Shown here piece after piece: positions 35,066 to 44,974 of a stretch of DNA of 64,000 nt. Origin of the DNA: Brucella pituitosa (GTDB lineage: Bacteria; Pseudomonadota; Alphaproteobacteria; Rhizobiales; Rhizobiaceae); contig NZ_PYSY02000003.1 in assembly GCF_003049685.1 (NCBI RefSeq), forward strand, positions 372,001 through 436,000, given 5' to 3'. Made by a program: the position numbers and the translations under genes. Each line of letters starts with the position of its first letter. Positions within the stretch are counted from its first letter, which is position 1. The notes below the pieces were generated by a model, which was not told the DNA's origin, ran no database searches, and worked only from the letters and a program-made list of their open reading frames with translations.

Positions 35066-35420
35066 TCATCCGCGATTACGGTTACAGATGCGCAAGCCGG
35101 CTTTGAATAACCCTTGGCGCGAACCTCCCTTTATCGCCCAATTCCTGGCTGTATCGCCAAGATTGCAGACACTAAAACATCCGCGACATTTCTGTCGCAC
35201 ACGTTGCCAGTCAGAAAGCTGCCAATCCGTTCCCTCCTTCAGACGTTTACTGAGGTGTCAGCAGACCGTCCGCTTTTGGGGCTAAAATCATTCCAATGAC
35301 CGGAATTGCGCACTAAGCAGATGTCTGATCCCTAGAAATTGATCCACTCGTGCCCCTTTTCCTATTGGCCCAACAAAACGACCCTCGGTGCCAATAGGCG
35401 ATTGCATCTATTATCACTTC
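35066..35420. other. intergenic stretch with repeat-like sequence
   Basis: No gene supported. Near 35263-35280 it reads GACCGTCCGCTTTTGGGG, akin to the GACCGCTTTGGAG repeat at 22531 and 37448. The flanking sequence looks degraded. Confidence 0.35.
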
Positions 35421-36320
35421 TTAGGTTGCCGTGCGTGCATATCGAGCCGGGGACATTCCGGCATATCGCGCAAACGCGACACTGAAGGTGCTTGCCGATC
35501 CGTAGCCCACGCGTTCTGCGACCTGTTCGATTCCGAGTTTCCGGTTCCGCAACAACTGTTTTGCGAGCGCCATGCGCCAGGCCAGCAGATATCCCATCGG
35601 AGATTGACCGACGATGCGATTGAAACGCGCAAAGAAGGCCGAACGGGATAGTGAGGCTTCGTTTGCAAGATCGGTGACAGTCCATGCATGCTCGGGCCGA
35701 GCATGCATCGCACGAAGTGCGGCTGCCAGACGTTCGTCACCTAGTCCACGGCTCAGGCCAGGCGCGGAGGTCGTTTCTGTTCCGCATCGCAGCGCCTCGA
35801 TCAACAACACTTCGAGAAGTCGTTCCAGTACGAGCTCACGTGCCGCGTGCAACTCACGCGTTTCCTCATCCACCAACTGCATCAGCGTGGCAAGCCGGGG
35901 CCGATCACGAACGAGAACCACATCCGGCAACAGTGAGACAAGCAGGGCTGAATCCGGCGCGCCGAAGCTGCAATGGCCGATCCGCATGCGCAGATCGGCG
36001 GGACCGCTATGGCGTCCCACCCGGAAATTCCCTTCACTGACCTGTGTCGGCAACGTGGCGGACAGATCAATCGGCGCATCGATACTCTCGTTGACCAGGT
36101 CCTGCATCGCCGGCGCAAGGACGAAGTCGCCGGCCTGAAGCACGAATGACCGATGGCCGCCGAACGTGACGCGGCAACTCCCCTCCAGGATCGCGCAATA
36201 GAAAGGTTCGCCTGTCGCCTCACGACGAATTTGCCACGAGCCCGCGCATTCCACCAACTTCGAGAAGCGAGCGGCAGGCTGCAGTAAAGTGACGATTTCG
36301 GCGAGAGGATCGACGGTCAA
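35421..36320 (-). CDS. AraC family regulator (cupin_6 type), 299 aa
   Basis: An N-terminal cupin_6 domain (MTVDPLAEIVTLLQPAARFSKLVE, SCRVTFGGHRSFVLQAGDFVLAP) and a C-terminal AraC domain at about 200-295 (WTVTDLANEASLSRSAFFARFNRIVGQSPMGYLLAWRM, IEQVAERVGYGSASTFSVAFARYAGMSPARYAR). The start is TTG at 36320; an in-frame TGA lies just upstream. Divergent from an SDR gene with 95 bases between, so it likely controls that gene. Confidence 0.85.
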   Translation of the reverse strand: MTVDPLAEIVTLLQPAARFSKLVECAGSWQIRREATGEPFYCAILEGSCRVTFGGHRSFVLQAGDFVLAPAMQDLVNESIDAPIDLSATLPTQVSEGNFRVGRHSGPADLRMRIGHCSFGAPDSALLVSLLPDVVLVRDRPRLATLMQLVDEETRELHAARELVLERLLEVLLIEALRCGTETTSAPGLSRGLGDERLAAALRAMHARPEHAWTVTDLANEASLSRSAFFARFNRIVGQSPMGYLLAWRMALAKQLLRNRKLGIEQVAERVGYGSASTFSVAFARYAGMSPARYARTAT

Positions 36321-36415
36321 TATCAGGACTCATGCTAAAGAAATGCAGACTATCACTTATATTAAGTCCTTTGTCTGTTCGCTACCATAGCATCTGATCT
36401 TATAGGGAGATGTTT

Positions 36416-37168
36416 ATGCCAACGATATTGATCACTGGTTGCTCGTCGGGCTTTGGTTTGCAAACCGCAAAACTGTTCCTTGAAAGGGGTTGGGACGTGA
36501 TCGCGACGATGCGAACACCAGACGAAAATCTGTTGCCGTCCTCCGATCGCCTGCGTGTACTTGCGCTCGACATCACCGATTCAACGAGTGTCGCCCTGGC
36601 AGTGGAAGCGGCAGGCCGCATAGACGTTCTGGTCAACAATGCTGGCTTCGGCGCGCCAGCTCCAGTTGAACTGACAGCACCAGAAACTGTAAAGGCGCTG
36701 TTTGAGACGAATACGATTGGAACATTGGCGATGGTTCAGGCTGTCGTGCCGCAAATGCGCCAACGCCGGGCTGGGGTCGTCATTAACGTCACATCCACGG
36801 TAACGGTCAAGACATTGCCGGTCGTCGGGGTCTATCGCGCGAGCAAGGCGGCTGTAAACGCCTTCACCGAGTCGCTAGCGGTGGAAATGAAGCCATTTGG
36901 TGTGCGCGTTCACATCGTTTTGCCGGGCCGTTCACCCGAAACAAGCTTCGGCGCTAACGCCCGTCCGCATCTGCGCGGCATGGACGACCCGGACTATGCG
37001 CCGCTTCTGCAGCAATTCATAAAGAGTGTGCAGGAAGACACAGGTCCCGTGACGTATGCACCTGACGTCGCAGAGGCAATTTGGCGGGCTGCCACCGACC
37101 CGTTTGCCCCACTGCGTATCCCTGGTGGCGCGGACGCAGAGCTTTGGATGGATGAGGCAGGTTTGTAA
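36416..37168 (+). CDS. short-chain dehydrogenase/reductase, 250 aa
   Basis: TGCSSGFG at residues 7-14 binds NADP(H), with NNAG at 74-77 and catalytic Ser/Tyr140/Lys144 (VYRASKAAVNAF). The classical SDR with oxidoreductase activity on an unknown substrate. ATG 36416 is chosen because AGGGAGA at 36404-36410 would overlap the alternative ATG 36410. Divergent AraC gene upstream. Confidence 0.88.
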   Translation: MPTILITGCSSGFGLQTAKLFLERGWDVIATMRTPDENLLPSSDRLRVLALDITDSTSVALAVEAAGRIDVLVNNAGFGAPAPVELTAPETVKALFETNTIGTLAMVQAVVPQMRQRRAGVVINVTSTVTVKTLPVVGVYRASKAAVNAFTESLAVEMKPFGVRVHIVLPGRSPETSFGANARPHLRGMDDPDYAPLLQQFIKSVQEDTGPVTYAPDVAEAIWRAATDPFAPLRIPGGADAELWMDEAGL

Positions 37169-37645
37169 TAGGACCTGCGGTCAAAACGATAGCACCTCAC
37201 ACATCGAAGAAATCCGGATTCGATGTGGAATTTACGTCAAAGCAGAAGCTCTTTCACAGATACGACCAACCCGTTAATCGTTTTGACAGACCTGCCATCT
37301 GGACCGCCTCAAAACGCGATTTGGAAATCCTGACAGAAAAAAGCGAACAGCCACTTGTGAGACGTTCGAAAGCAAGCTTGACTATCGGAATTGCGTTCAA
37401 TGCAGCTTGATGGCCACCCGCGGACGTTGACAGCATTGTAAATGGACGACCGCTTTGGAGGGCGTGGGCGTGGGCGTGGGCGTGCTAAGTTAATTTCTAA
37501 AATGGCACGCTTAACAGGCTCGCAGCTATCGGTCTTTAAAATTGGCCGCCAAAAGCAGCAATGAATATGCAGAAAGCGGTCGTAGCCAAGCGTTGCTAAC
37601 CTGAAGCGCCATCTCAGTTTCTGAACTCAGCTCGAGGATCTGGAT
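37169..37645. other. intergenic stretch with repeat core and tandem hexamer
   Basis: Contains GACCGCTTTGGAG (37448-37460), also found exactly at 22531-22543, directly followed by a tandem GGGCGT array. No gene supported. Confidence 0.45.
37460..37483 (+). repeat. GGGCGT tandem hexamer, four copies
   Basis: Four perfect copies of GGGCGT in a row at 37460-37483, directly after a dispersed repeat core. Such hexamer tracts are prone to copy-number change. It lies in an intergenic region, so coding effect is not expected. Confidence 0.85.
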
Positions 37646-38059
37646 TTACAACTCTGTCTGGTCGTAAGCCCGTCGGCGCGCCTTTATGGCGTCCAGATTC
37701 TCGTGCACCCAGAAGTTAAACCCCTCAAGGGCGTGCAAGGCACCGTGGCCGATATCCGTCAACTCATACTCGACACGTGGAGGCACTTCAGGAAAATAGT
37801 GACGTATGACGAATCCGTCACGCTCGAGATTGCGCAGCGTAAGCGTCAGCATGCGCTGGGTGATTTTACCTACCTCTTTTTTCAATTCTGAAAAGCGGAG
37901 CCGATGATCCTCGGCGAGAGAAAGGCGCCAAAGAACCGGCACAGTCCATTTGTCACTCAGCAAGCTGCAGACCCCGTTTGACGGGATGGGCCTGAATTGC
38001 CTGTCGTTCTCTGATCCGCGCGCGGTGCCGGCATCAATCTGTTCATCCAAGGGTATCAT
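37646..38059 (-). CDS. HxlR family transcriptional regulator, 137 aa
   Basis: HxlR winged helix: CSLLSDKWTVPVLWRLSLAEDHRLRFSELKKEVGKITQRMLTLTLRNLERDGFV and PPRVEYELTDIGHGALHAL. It starts at an ATG near CCAAGGATG. Divergent from the NmrA-type gene with 89 bases between. HxlR proteins often sense aldehydes or quinones and control such reductases. Confidence 0.9.
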   Translation of the reverse strand: MIPLDEQIDAGTARGSENDRQFRPIPSNGVCSLLSDKWTVPVLWRLSLAEDHRLRFSELKKEVGKITQRMLTLTLRNLERDGFVIRHYFPEVPPRVEYELTDIGHGALHALEGFNFWVHENLDAIKARRRAYDQTEL

Positions 38060-38148
38060 CCTTGTGCCTGACGCTGAAAAATGTGCCGTCTTCCGGCAAA
38101 ACTACATTCGTATATATAGACTGTCCTTGTTTAACGCGAGGGTTTCAA

Positions 38149-39036
38149 ATGACCAAGAGCAAGCACCCCATTCTGGTTTTCGGCGCTACCGGAAGACAGG
38201 GAGGATCTGTTGCCAAAGCCTTGTTGAAGGCGGGATGGCCGGTTCGCGCGATCGTTCCGGATTCCAGCAAAGTGACATCTTTACAATTAAGAAATGCGGG
38301 GGTCGAACTTGTGCAGGGTTCATTTGAAGAGACCGATGCTATACGCTCAGCGATGAAAGGCGCTTATGGCGTCTTTAGCGTGCTGCCAGCAAACTTAGCC
38401 GCTGAGGATGAAGTTCGTTATGGTATATCGGTTGCGGATATCGCTGCTGAAATCGGCGTCAATCACTTTGTTTATTCGTCGGGTGCCAGCGTGGGGAATG
38501 AACTGACAGGCGTTCCGCGTTTCGACGCCAAGCCTCGTATCGAAGCCCATATTCGACAGCTTGACATGACTACCACTATCATCCGACCGATGATTTTCAT
38601 GGAGATGCTTGTGCGGCCTGGCTTCGGTCTCGATGAGGGCCGGTTGGTGTCCTTGATCCAATTGGACCATTCTATTCAGCTTACTGCCGTGGAAGACATC
38701 GGCAAGTTTGTTGCTGCCGTTTTTGCCGACAAACCCAGCTTTGGTGGCAGGATTCTTAAGATCGCAAGCGACCGCCTGACGGGGCGCGAACTAGAGGTGG
38801 CCCTCAGTGAAGCAGCCGATCGCCCGATAACCTATGAACGGTTTCCCGACGACGTACTCGCTGCAAACGCTGATCTCGCGCATATGGCAAAGAGTCTGGA
38901 AGACGGGCCGCTTGCCGAGCAGGTCGATCTGAAACTCATGCAGGAAATCAACCCCGACCTGCTGACTTTTGCGTCCTGGCTTGCTGGTGATGGGCGCAGG
39001 GCGCTCAATGCAGCTTTGCGGGCGTCAGTCTCGTGA
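38149..39036 (+). CDS. NmrA-like NAD(P)-binding protein, 295 aa
   Basis: Rossmann start FGATGRQGGSVAKALLKAGWPVRAIV (GATGxxG) with the NmrA-type helix and FVYSSGASVGN in place of the SDR triad, then EAHIRQLDMTTTIIRPMIFME. It could be a quinone reductase-like or redox-sensing protein. ATG 38149 follows GCGAGGGTT; upstream frame is open without a start signal. Likely HxlR-regulated. Confidence 0.82.
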   Translation: MTKSKHPILVFGATGRQGGSVAKALLKAGWPVRAIVPDSSKVTSLQLRNAGVELVQGSFEETDAIRSAMKGAYGVFSVLPANLAAEDEVRYGISVADIAAEIGVNHFVYSSGASVGNELTGVPRFDAKPRIEAHIRQLDMTTTIIRPMIFMEMLVRPGFGLDEGRLVSLIQLDHSIQLTAVEDIGKFVAAVFADKPSFGGRILKIASDRLTGRELEVALSEAADRPITYERFPDDVLAANADLAHMAKSLEDGPLAEQVDLKLMQEINPDLLTFASWLAGDGRRALNAALRASVS

Positions 39037-39147
39037 CGCCGCGCCAGCTTCAATAATCACAAACGAGCCGCAACGCGGGCAGGCCTGCCAGGCAGCTTTC
39101 GACATTTGCTGTCGTTGCATCGCTATCGAGCAGACGTTTGCGGGTCA

Positions 39148-41097
39148 TCAGTCGCGCGCCAAGGCTTCGATCGGGTCTAGCTTTGCCGCATTGCGGGCGG
39201 GGAGGAAGCCGAAGACGATTCCGATCAGGGTCGAGCAGGCGAAGGCCACCATGATGGAGCCCGAAGAGAAGATCATTTTGAAGTCGGCGCTCAGCAAATT
39301 GAAAAGAGCACTGATCCCGAGGGCGAGTATAACTCCCATGAAGCCGCCGACAAGGCAGACCAGAATGGCCTCGATCAGGAACTGGGAGAGGATGTCGCTG
39401 CGGCGCGCGCCGACGGCCACACGAACCCCGATCTCCTTTGTGCGCTCGGTCACGGACACCAGCATGATATTCATCACGCCGATGCCGCCGACAATCAGCG
39501 AGATCACAGCAACTGACGAAATCAGTAGCGTCAGGGTTCTGGTAGTGGTCTCGATAGTCTCGCGAATGGTCGCCGAGTTGGTAAGGAAGAAGTCTTTCGC
39601 GCCATGCCGACGCTCGATAAGGCGCGAAACTGCTGCCTCGATATTGCCCGGATCGACATCGTCGCTGATGCGGACCGTTATGCCGTCGACATTCGGACGA
39701 CCCAGCATGCGGCCCATGACGGTTGTGTAAGGCGCATAAACGGTCAATGTATCAATCGCCGGTCCGAAGGAGTTCTCCTGTTTTGTCACGCCCACGACCC
39801 TCGCCGGCATTGTGCCCAGAAGGATGACCTGTCCTACTGGGTTCACCCGGTCGGGAAACAGCTCGCGCGCAGCGTTTGCATCGATCACCACATTCTGGCT
39901 GTAACCGGTAACATCCCGGGCATCGAATAGTTGGCCATGCGCCAGCTCAAGGGCCCGTACACGAAAGAAATCGGCGCCGACCCCGGTAACTGTTGCATTG
40001 ACGGCCACCGCAGCGCGCTTGACAGTTATGCTCGTCGCGACGCTAGGCGTCACGCTGTCGACATAGGGCTGGTTCGCCAAGGCTTCTGCGTCGGCGGCCA
40101 CCAGGGTTCGTATTCGCCCCGCTTCCAGATCGCCGAAGCCTTTCCCGGCCCGCACTTCGATCGTATTGGTGCCGAGCGAACTGATACTGTTCAGGATTTG
40201 TTGCTGCGAGCCAGTTCCAAGGGCCGAGATAGCCGCCACCGAGGCGATGCCGATGATTATGCCGAGCATGGTCAGAAGCGAGCGCATCTTGTGCGCCCAG
40301 ATTGCCGCGCCCGCCATACGAAAGGCTTCGGTCATCCGATCAATTGCGCCGCGCCAGCCAGCATCCGCAGCGTATTCGCGGATGGGACGAGCAGTCGCGG
40401 CGGACTTGGGTATATTACGCTCGTCGGAAATGATAACGCCGTCGCTGATCTCGACAACCCGATCCGCGTGGTCGGCGATCTTCTTGTCGTGAGTGACCAG
40501 AATGATGGTGTGCCCTTCAGCGTGAAGCTCACGCAGAATCTTCATAACCTCGGCACCACTATGCGTATCCAGTGCTCCGGTCGGCTCGTCGGCCAGAATT
40601 ATCTCGCCACCGTTCATCAGCGCACGGGCGATGGACACCCGCTGCTGCTGGCCGCCCGACAGCTTGCCGGGGATATTGCCCATCCGCTCGGCTAGGCCCA
40701 GGCGGGTCAACAATGAAATGGCTCGCTTATGCCGGTCGGACCGGCTGCGTCCAGCATAGATGGCTGGTACCTCGACGTTACTGGCCGCGCTGAGGTCTCC
40801 AAGCAGATGATAGCGTTGGAAGATGAAACCAAACCGCTCACGGCGTAGCGAAGCCAGTTCGTCTACGGTCATCTTTGACGTCTCGCGTCCTTCAATCCAG
40901 TAGTTGCCGGTCGTTGGACGATCGAGGCAGCCTAGAATGTTCATCAGGGTCGACTTGCCGGAGCCCGAGGCGCCAATGATGGCCATCATCTCGCCGGCCT
41001 CGATGTCGAGATCGACGTCTTTCAATACCCGCACCATTTCGTCGCCTGCGGGGAAAGCGCGGGATACCCCACGTACGCGGATCAGTGGCTCTGTCAT
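39148..41097 (-). CDS. macB: MacB-type ABC exporter, 649 aa
   Basis: An N-terminal ATPase at about 1-225 has Walker A GASGSGKST, signature LSGGQQQR, Walker B ILADEPTGALD, followed by TM1 (SLLTMLGIIIGIASVAAISAL), a large periplasmic MacB_PCD domain at about 290-500 and three membrane segments near 525-640. It acts with MacA and an outer-membrane factor not encoded here to export macrolides, peptides or lipids. Nine bases lie between it and macA. Confidence 0.92.
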   Translation of the reverse strand: MTEPLIRVRGVSRAFPAGDEMVRVLKDVDLDIEAGEMMAIIGASGSGKSTLMNILGCLDRPTTGNYWIEGRETSKMTVDELASLRRERFGFIFQRYHLLGDLSAASNVEVPAIYAGRSRSDRHKRAISLLTRLGLAERMGNIPGKLSGGQQQRVSIARALMNGGEIILADEPTGALDTHSGAEVMKILRELHAEGHTIILVTHDKKIADHADRVVEISDGVIISDERNIPKSAATARPIREYAADAGWRGAIDRMTEAFRMAGAAIWAHKMRSLLTMLGIIIGIASVAAISALGTGSQQQILNSISSLGTNTIEVRAGKGFGDLEAGRIRTLVAADAEALANQPYVDSVTPSVATSITVKRAAVAVNATVTGVGADFFRVRALELAHGQLFDARDVTGYSQNVVIDANAARELFPDRVNPVGQVILLGTMPARVVGVTKQENSFGPAIDTLTVYAPYTTVMGRMLGRPNVDGITVRISDDVDPGNIEAAVSRLIERRHGAKDFFLTNSATIRETIETTTRTLTLLISSVAVISLIVGGIGVMNIMLVSVTERTKEIGVRVAVGARRSDILSQFLIEAILVCLVGGFMGVILALGISALFNLLSADFKMIFSSGSIMVAFACSTLIGIVFGFLPARNAAKLDPIEALARD

Positions 41098-41105
41098 AGC
41101 TTGCC

Positions 41106-42299
41106 TTACCGCTGCGCCGCGGCCAGCTGAGCCTGGCCATCTGCACGTTCGTCTGTGGATGCTCCCATGACGATGATCTCGCCTGCCTGCAGACCGCTCA
41201 GGATCTGGATATTTGCGCCGTTGTCGATGCCGACCTGCACCTCCCGCATCTGCACCTCGCTCGCCGCGTCGAGTACCCGGATGCGCGCCGTGTCGCCGAC
41301 CTGCGGCGCGCCTTCCACTGCACTCAGGGGAACCAGTACGGCGTCGCTGACGCGGCTCAGAACAATAGATACCTGCGCTGTCATGGAGGGCCGCAGAACC
41401 CCGTCCGCGTTCGCGACGTCGATCAGTCCGGTGTAATAGACAGCGCCGTTGGTTCCGCCAATCCCGCTCGCGCCGGCGTTGCCTTCGTTGGCGATGGAGG
41501 CGGGGGCTGGTTCAACCTGGCGCAACTCTCCATCGAAACGCCGCTTCGGGTCGCCAAGAATGCTGAACCAGGCCGGCAGGCCCGGCCTTACGCGCACGAC
41601 GTCAGCCTCGGAAATATCCGCACGCACCGTCATTGTGTCCAATCGTGCGATCATGACGATGGTCGGCGCGGTCTGCAGGGCATTCACGGTCTGACCTTCT
41701 TCGGTGACGATCGCCACCACGGTGCCGGCGATGGGGGCGGTGATGCGGGTATAGCCCAGTTCTATACCCGCAGACTCCAACGCGACCTGCGCCTGGCTGA
41801 TCTGTGCGTCCAGCGACTGGACCTGCGCCCGCTCACTGTCTAGCATGGCGACAGCCGCGTCATGCTGGGCGCGTGGCGTCGAACCGCCTGCCAGCAGCTC
41901 ACGCTGGCGCTCGAAATCCTTTTCGGCTTTCACCAGACCGGCTATACGTGCGGTACGGAGGGCGCGGATGTTGGCCAGGGCAGACTCCCGGTCCCGCAAG
42001 GTGTTGCGACGGGTCTGTGAATCGATCTCGGCCACCAACTGGCCAGCCTCGACGACGTCACCGATCTCGACGGCCAGGCGCTCAACGCGACCCGAGGCCT
42101 GGGCGCCGACGCGCACCAGCTCGAGCGGTTCGAGAACCCCGGTCGCCAGCACGACCTCTTCAATGTCGCCTTTTTTCGCTTGCGCCGTCACCAGTTCAGG
42201 CTTCGCCGGTGGCCGCAGAAATAGGTGCCAGACGACCAGCAAACCGACAAGGGTCGCCGCTGCCAGGATCAGACGCTTGCGGGTAATGTATCGTGTCAT
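41106..42299 (-). CDS. macA: MacA-type membrane fusion protein, 397 aa
   Basis: Anchor RLILAAATLVGLLVVWHLFL, first lipoyl half (VVLATGVLEPLELVRVGAQASGRVERLAVEIGDVVEAGQLVAEID), an alpha hairpin at about 105-165, second lipoyl half (YTRITAPIAGTVVAIVTEEGQTV) and a beta-barrel ending near IQILSGLQAGEIIVMG. Upstream of macB in the same direction. The two-component genes are 154 bases upstream and may drive it. Confidence 0.9.
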   Translation of the reverse strand: MTRYITRKRLILAAATLVGLLVVWHLFLRPPAKPELVTAQAKKGDIEEVVLATGVLEPLELVRVGAQASGRVERLAVEIGDVVEAGQLVAEIDSQTRRNTLRDRESALANIRALRTARIAGLVKAEKDFERQRELLAGGSTPRAQHDAAVAMLDSERAQVQSLDAQISQAQVALESAGIELGYTRITAPIAGTVVAIVTEEGQTVNALQTAPTIVMIARLDTMTVRADISEADVVRVRPGLPAWFSILGDPKRRFDGELRQVEPAPASIANEGNAGASGIGGTNGAVYYTGLIDVANADGVLRPSMTAQVSIVLSRVSDAVLVPLSAVEGAPQVGDTARIRVLDAASEVQMREVQVGIDNGANIQILSGLQAGEIIVMGASTDERADGQAQLAAAQR

Positions 42300-42453
42300 T
42301 AAGCCTTGGTCCGTGCTATTAAAAATTGCGGGCTTTCTCTGTCACGAAAATTGCACCAACATTACGGGGGCGGGATTGTTGCTGCCAAAAGGCGTTTGAA
42401 AAAGTGGCGTTGGTCCTCGCCGCGTCTAATCCGTTTAGCGCAAGCGACCGGCT

Positions 42454-43818
42454 CTACGGCTGCCGGAAAACGCTCCTCTCGCGCCAGCGTACAGCAAATG
42501 TACTGCCCTTGCCTGGAGCAGACGAAAGCTCAATGTAGCCGCGGTGACGGGTCAATATCTCGTCGACCATGCTGAGCCCCAGGCCTGCTCCGGAGCCATG
42601 AGGGCTGACCCGGTAGAACGGTTCGAATATGCGAGATTGCTTATCGACGGCAATTCCGCAGCCCTGATCGGCTATCGTCACGCTGCCGTCAACCTCGATA
42701 CCGACGGATATCTGTCCTTTTCCTCCTCCGTACTGGATCGCATTGCGCACCAAGTTGATGAATGCGCGCTCCAAAGCCTCAGCGTCACCACGAACGAACA
42801 GGTCTTCCGTGTTGCTGTCGAATGAAATCTCGTAGCCTTCGGCGATGGCCAGGGGAGCAAGGTCGGCGATCACCTTAGACACAACGCTGTTGAGATTGAC
42901 AGGTGCATTCTGCTGAGGCTTCTGCCGGTACTTCTCTGTCTCGAGAAGCTGGTTGGCGATCGCTGTAAGTCGCTTGTTGGCCATCTGCAGGTGCGTCTTG
43001 TCCGCACTTGGTGAAAGGGTATCAATTCTCACTTGCAAAATAGCGATCGGCGTTCGAAGTTCATGCGCGGCGTTAACAAAGAAACGTTCCGTCGTCTCGA
43101 AGCCGCTGTCTAGACGACGCAACGCTCTGTTAATGTCGCGAACCAGGCGAAGCACCTCATTGGGTAAGCCATGCTCTTGCACCAGGGCACCTCGTGTGTC
43201 GAGATCAATCCTGTCGAGACGCTCGGTCAGATCGCGGAAGGACCGCAGCGCCCAGCGTGTCACAAACGGAACGCCAATAAGGGAAATGGCGATGAGGATC
43301 AGTGCCGGCACGCCGATGGCAAGGTTCCCCAACAGCACGGTCACACCATATTGGGACATCGAAACACCGCCAGCAAAAATCGTCGCCTCACCAGCTTGGG
43401 TGTCGAAACGTTCCATTCGGGCAACGCTAAGTGGATCATCCAGATTGCCATGAAGCTCGACATTTCTAAATGTCTTCAGAAACGATATATTGCTGGTAAT
43501 GACCTGTGGAGTTGCTCCGTGTGAGAGGACGCCGCCATCGCCCAAGTCTGCCACAAACCACAAGTCAGGCGCGTCCTTTATCATCTCTTTCAGTTTGTCT
43601 GTCGGCTCAAGACGGGCCCGACCATCCGGACCAAGATCGATTGAATCGGCAATTTCTTGGGACAGCCAGATGGATGTAATCGCCACATCGGGTTTGATGC
43701 CGGAAAGGAGATAGAAAACCAAGCCGAGTGAGACGATGACTGCGCAGAGCTGCAGCACAATAAAACCAAGAGTGAATCTCCAGCGAAGAGATGTGCTGGA
43801 CATCTTATTTCTGCTCAT
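42454..43818 (-). CDS. sensor histidine kinase, 454 aa
   Basis: Two membrane segments (FIVLQLCAVIVSLGLVFYLLSG and VTVLLGNLAIGVPALILIAIS) frame a periplasmic sensor at about 40-160. HAMP follows near 195-245, then dimerisation domain with AAHELRTPIAIL, N-box NLVRNAIQYGGG, G1 DQGCGIA and G2 GSGAGLGLSM. The start overlaps the response regulator gene by 14 bases, or ATG 43803 follows it. Signal unknown. Downstream macA/macB in the same direction suggest control of the exporter. Confidence 0.9.
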   Translation of the reverse strand: MSRNKMSSTSLRWRFTLGFIVLQLCAVIVSLGLVFYLLSGIKPDVAITSIWLSQEIADSIDLGPDGRARLEPTDKLKEMIKDAPDLWFVADLGDGGVLSHGATPQVITSNISFLKTFRNVELHGNLDDPLSVARMERFDTQAGEATIFAGGVSMSQYGVTVLLGNLAIGVPALILIAISLIGVPFVTRWALRSFRDLTERLDRIDLDTRGALVQEHGLPNEVLRLVRDINRALRRLDSGFETTERFFVNAAHELRTPIAILQVRIDTLSPSADKTHLQMANKRLTAIANQLLETEKYRQKPQQNAPVNLNSVVSKVIADLAPLAIAEGYEISFDSNTEDLFVRGDAEALERAFINLVRNAIQYGGGKGQISVGIEVDGSVTIADQGCGIAVDKQSRIFEPFYRVSPHGSGAGLGLSMVDEILTRHRGYIELSSAPGKGSTFAVRWRERSVFRQP

Positions 43819-44479
43819 GAAGATAGTAGCCTATGCCGCGAATGTTCTTGATGACGATGTCGGCCTCCGCTTCGCTAAGCTTTCGGCGCAGTCGAGACAT
43901 ATTGGACTCCAGTGAGTTCGACTGAATCTCATCATCAAAGGAATAGACCTGACCTTCTAGGGACGAGCGCAACACGGTGCGACCGCGGTTTCTTAGAAGC
44001 GTTTCCATGATGAGCAACTCCCGGCGAGTGAGTGAAACCCGGAAACCGTTGACATACACATCGCATGAAACGCGATCATAGGTAACATTTCCTGCTGACA
44101 AGACGGATAGGCTGGTTGTCGGCGCGCGCCTCAGCACTGCGCTCATTCTGGCAATCAGCTCTGGAATTTCGAACGGTTTGGGCAAATAGTCATCAGCACC
44201 GTCATTGAGGCCAGAAATTCGCTCGTCGGTCGACCTCAGAGCGGAGATGATGATTGATCGCGTATTTGAACCCGCGCGACGCAAATCGGCGAGAAAAGTA
44301 CTGCCATCACCATCCGGCAGTTGCCGATCGATCAGGACGATATCGTAATCCGCCATAGCGATTGCTTCCCGCGCCGTCGCCAGATCACCAACGGCGTCAA
44401 GAACGATGCCATGCTGCGAGAGGGCCGTTCTCAACGCATCCGTCATTTCTGGATCGTCTTCGATAAGTAGAAGTTTCAT
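43805..44479 (-). CDS. OmpR-family response regulator, 224 aa
   Basis: Receiver at 1-115 (IEDDPEM, phospho-acceptor Asp in IVLIDRQLPDGDGS, DDYLPKPFE) and winged-helix output at about 125-220 (RRELLIMETLLRNRGRTVLRSSL, SNSLESNMSRLRRKLSEAEADIVIKNIRGIGYYL). It heads the RR-kinase-macA-macB set on the minus strand. Confidence 0.92.
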   Translation of the reverse strand: MKLLLIEDDPEMTDALRTALSQHGIVLDAVGDLATAREAIAMADYDIVLIDRQLPDGDGSTFLADLRRAGSNTRSIIISALRSTDERISGLNDGADDYLPKPFEIPELIARMSAVLRRAPTTSLSVLSAGNVTYDRVSCDVYVNGFRVSLTRRELLIMETLLRNRGRTVLRSSLEGQVYSFDDEIQSNSLESNMSRLRRKLSEAEADIVIKNIRGIGYYLHEQK

Positions 44480-44689
44480 AGTCGCCTAATCGGTCAAGTC
44501 TCGAACTATCATTCCCGATAGTCTTTACAGCAAAACGACGTCTCTGGTTCAGGTAAACTCGACGGTCGTGACGTCCTGATCCTCAGGTTGCTGGACATCA
44601 TGAAACCGCAGTGGACGTGGAGACTGGAGAAACTGAAGCCCGTCCGGTATCCATCCCGCCTTTGAGGTGCGCCACCCAGGCCGCAATCT

Positions 44690-44974
44690 TTATCGGCAGC
44701 GGCCGTAATTATCCCTGTATCTGCAGTCGTAGTTCCGGCGGTCCCGTTGTTCCCAGCGGTCGCGGCTGTTTCTGTTGTTACGTTCTCTGATGTTTCCTAC
44801 CACGGCCCCGCCCGCGCCACCTGCGGCGGCTCCCACTGCAGCGCCTTCCCAGGTGCCGCTTGCCAGCCCACCAATGATAGCGCCGCCCGCAGCACCAATG
44901 CCGGCGCCCTTTTCCGTCTGGCTGCACGCTGTCAGCGTCAAGCAAACGAGTACGCCTGAAATGATCTTTTTCAT
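44690..44974 (-). CDS. glycine-zipper lipoprotein, 94 aa
   Basis: MKKIISGVLVCLTLTACSQTEK carries a lipobox (LTAC). The glycine zipper (GAGIGAAGGAIIGGLASG, GAAVGAAAGGAGGAVVG) follows, and a tail rich in Arg/Tyr/Asn with CRYRDNYGRCR. ATG 44974 is taken, with AAGGACAGGC upstream; the longer frame has no signal. Such proteins sit in the outer membrane or periplasm. A paralogue with the same CRYRD ending lies at 54872. Confidence 0.8.
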   Translation of the reverse strand: MKKIISGVLVCLTLTACSQTEKGAGIGAAGGAIIGGLASGTWEGAAVGAAAGGAGGAVVGNIRERNNRNSRDRWEQRDRRNYDCRYRDNYGRCR

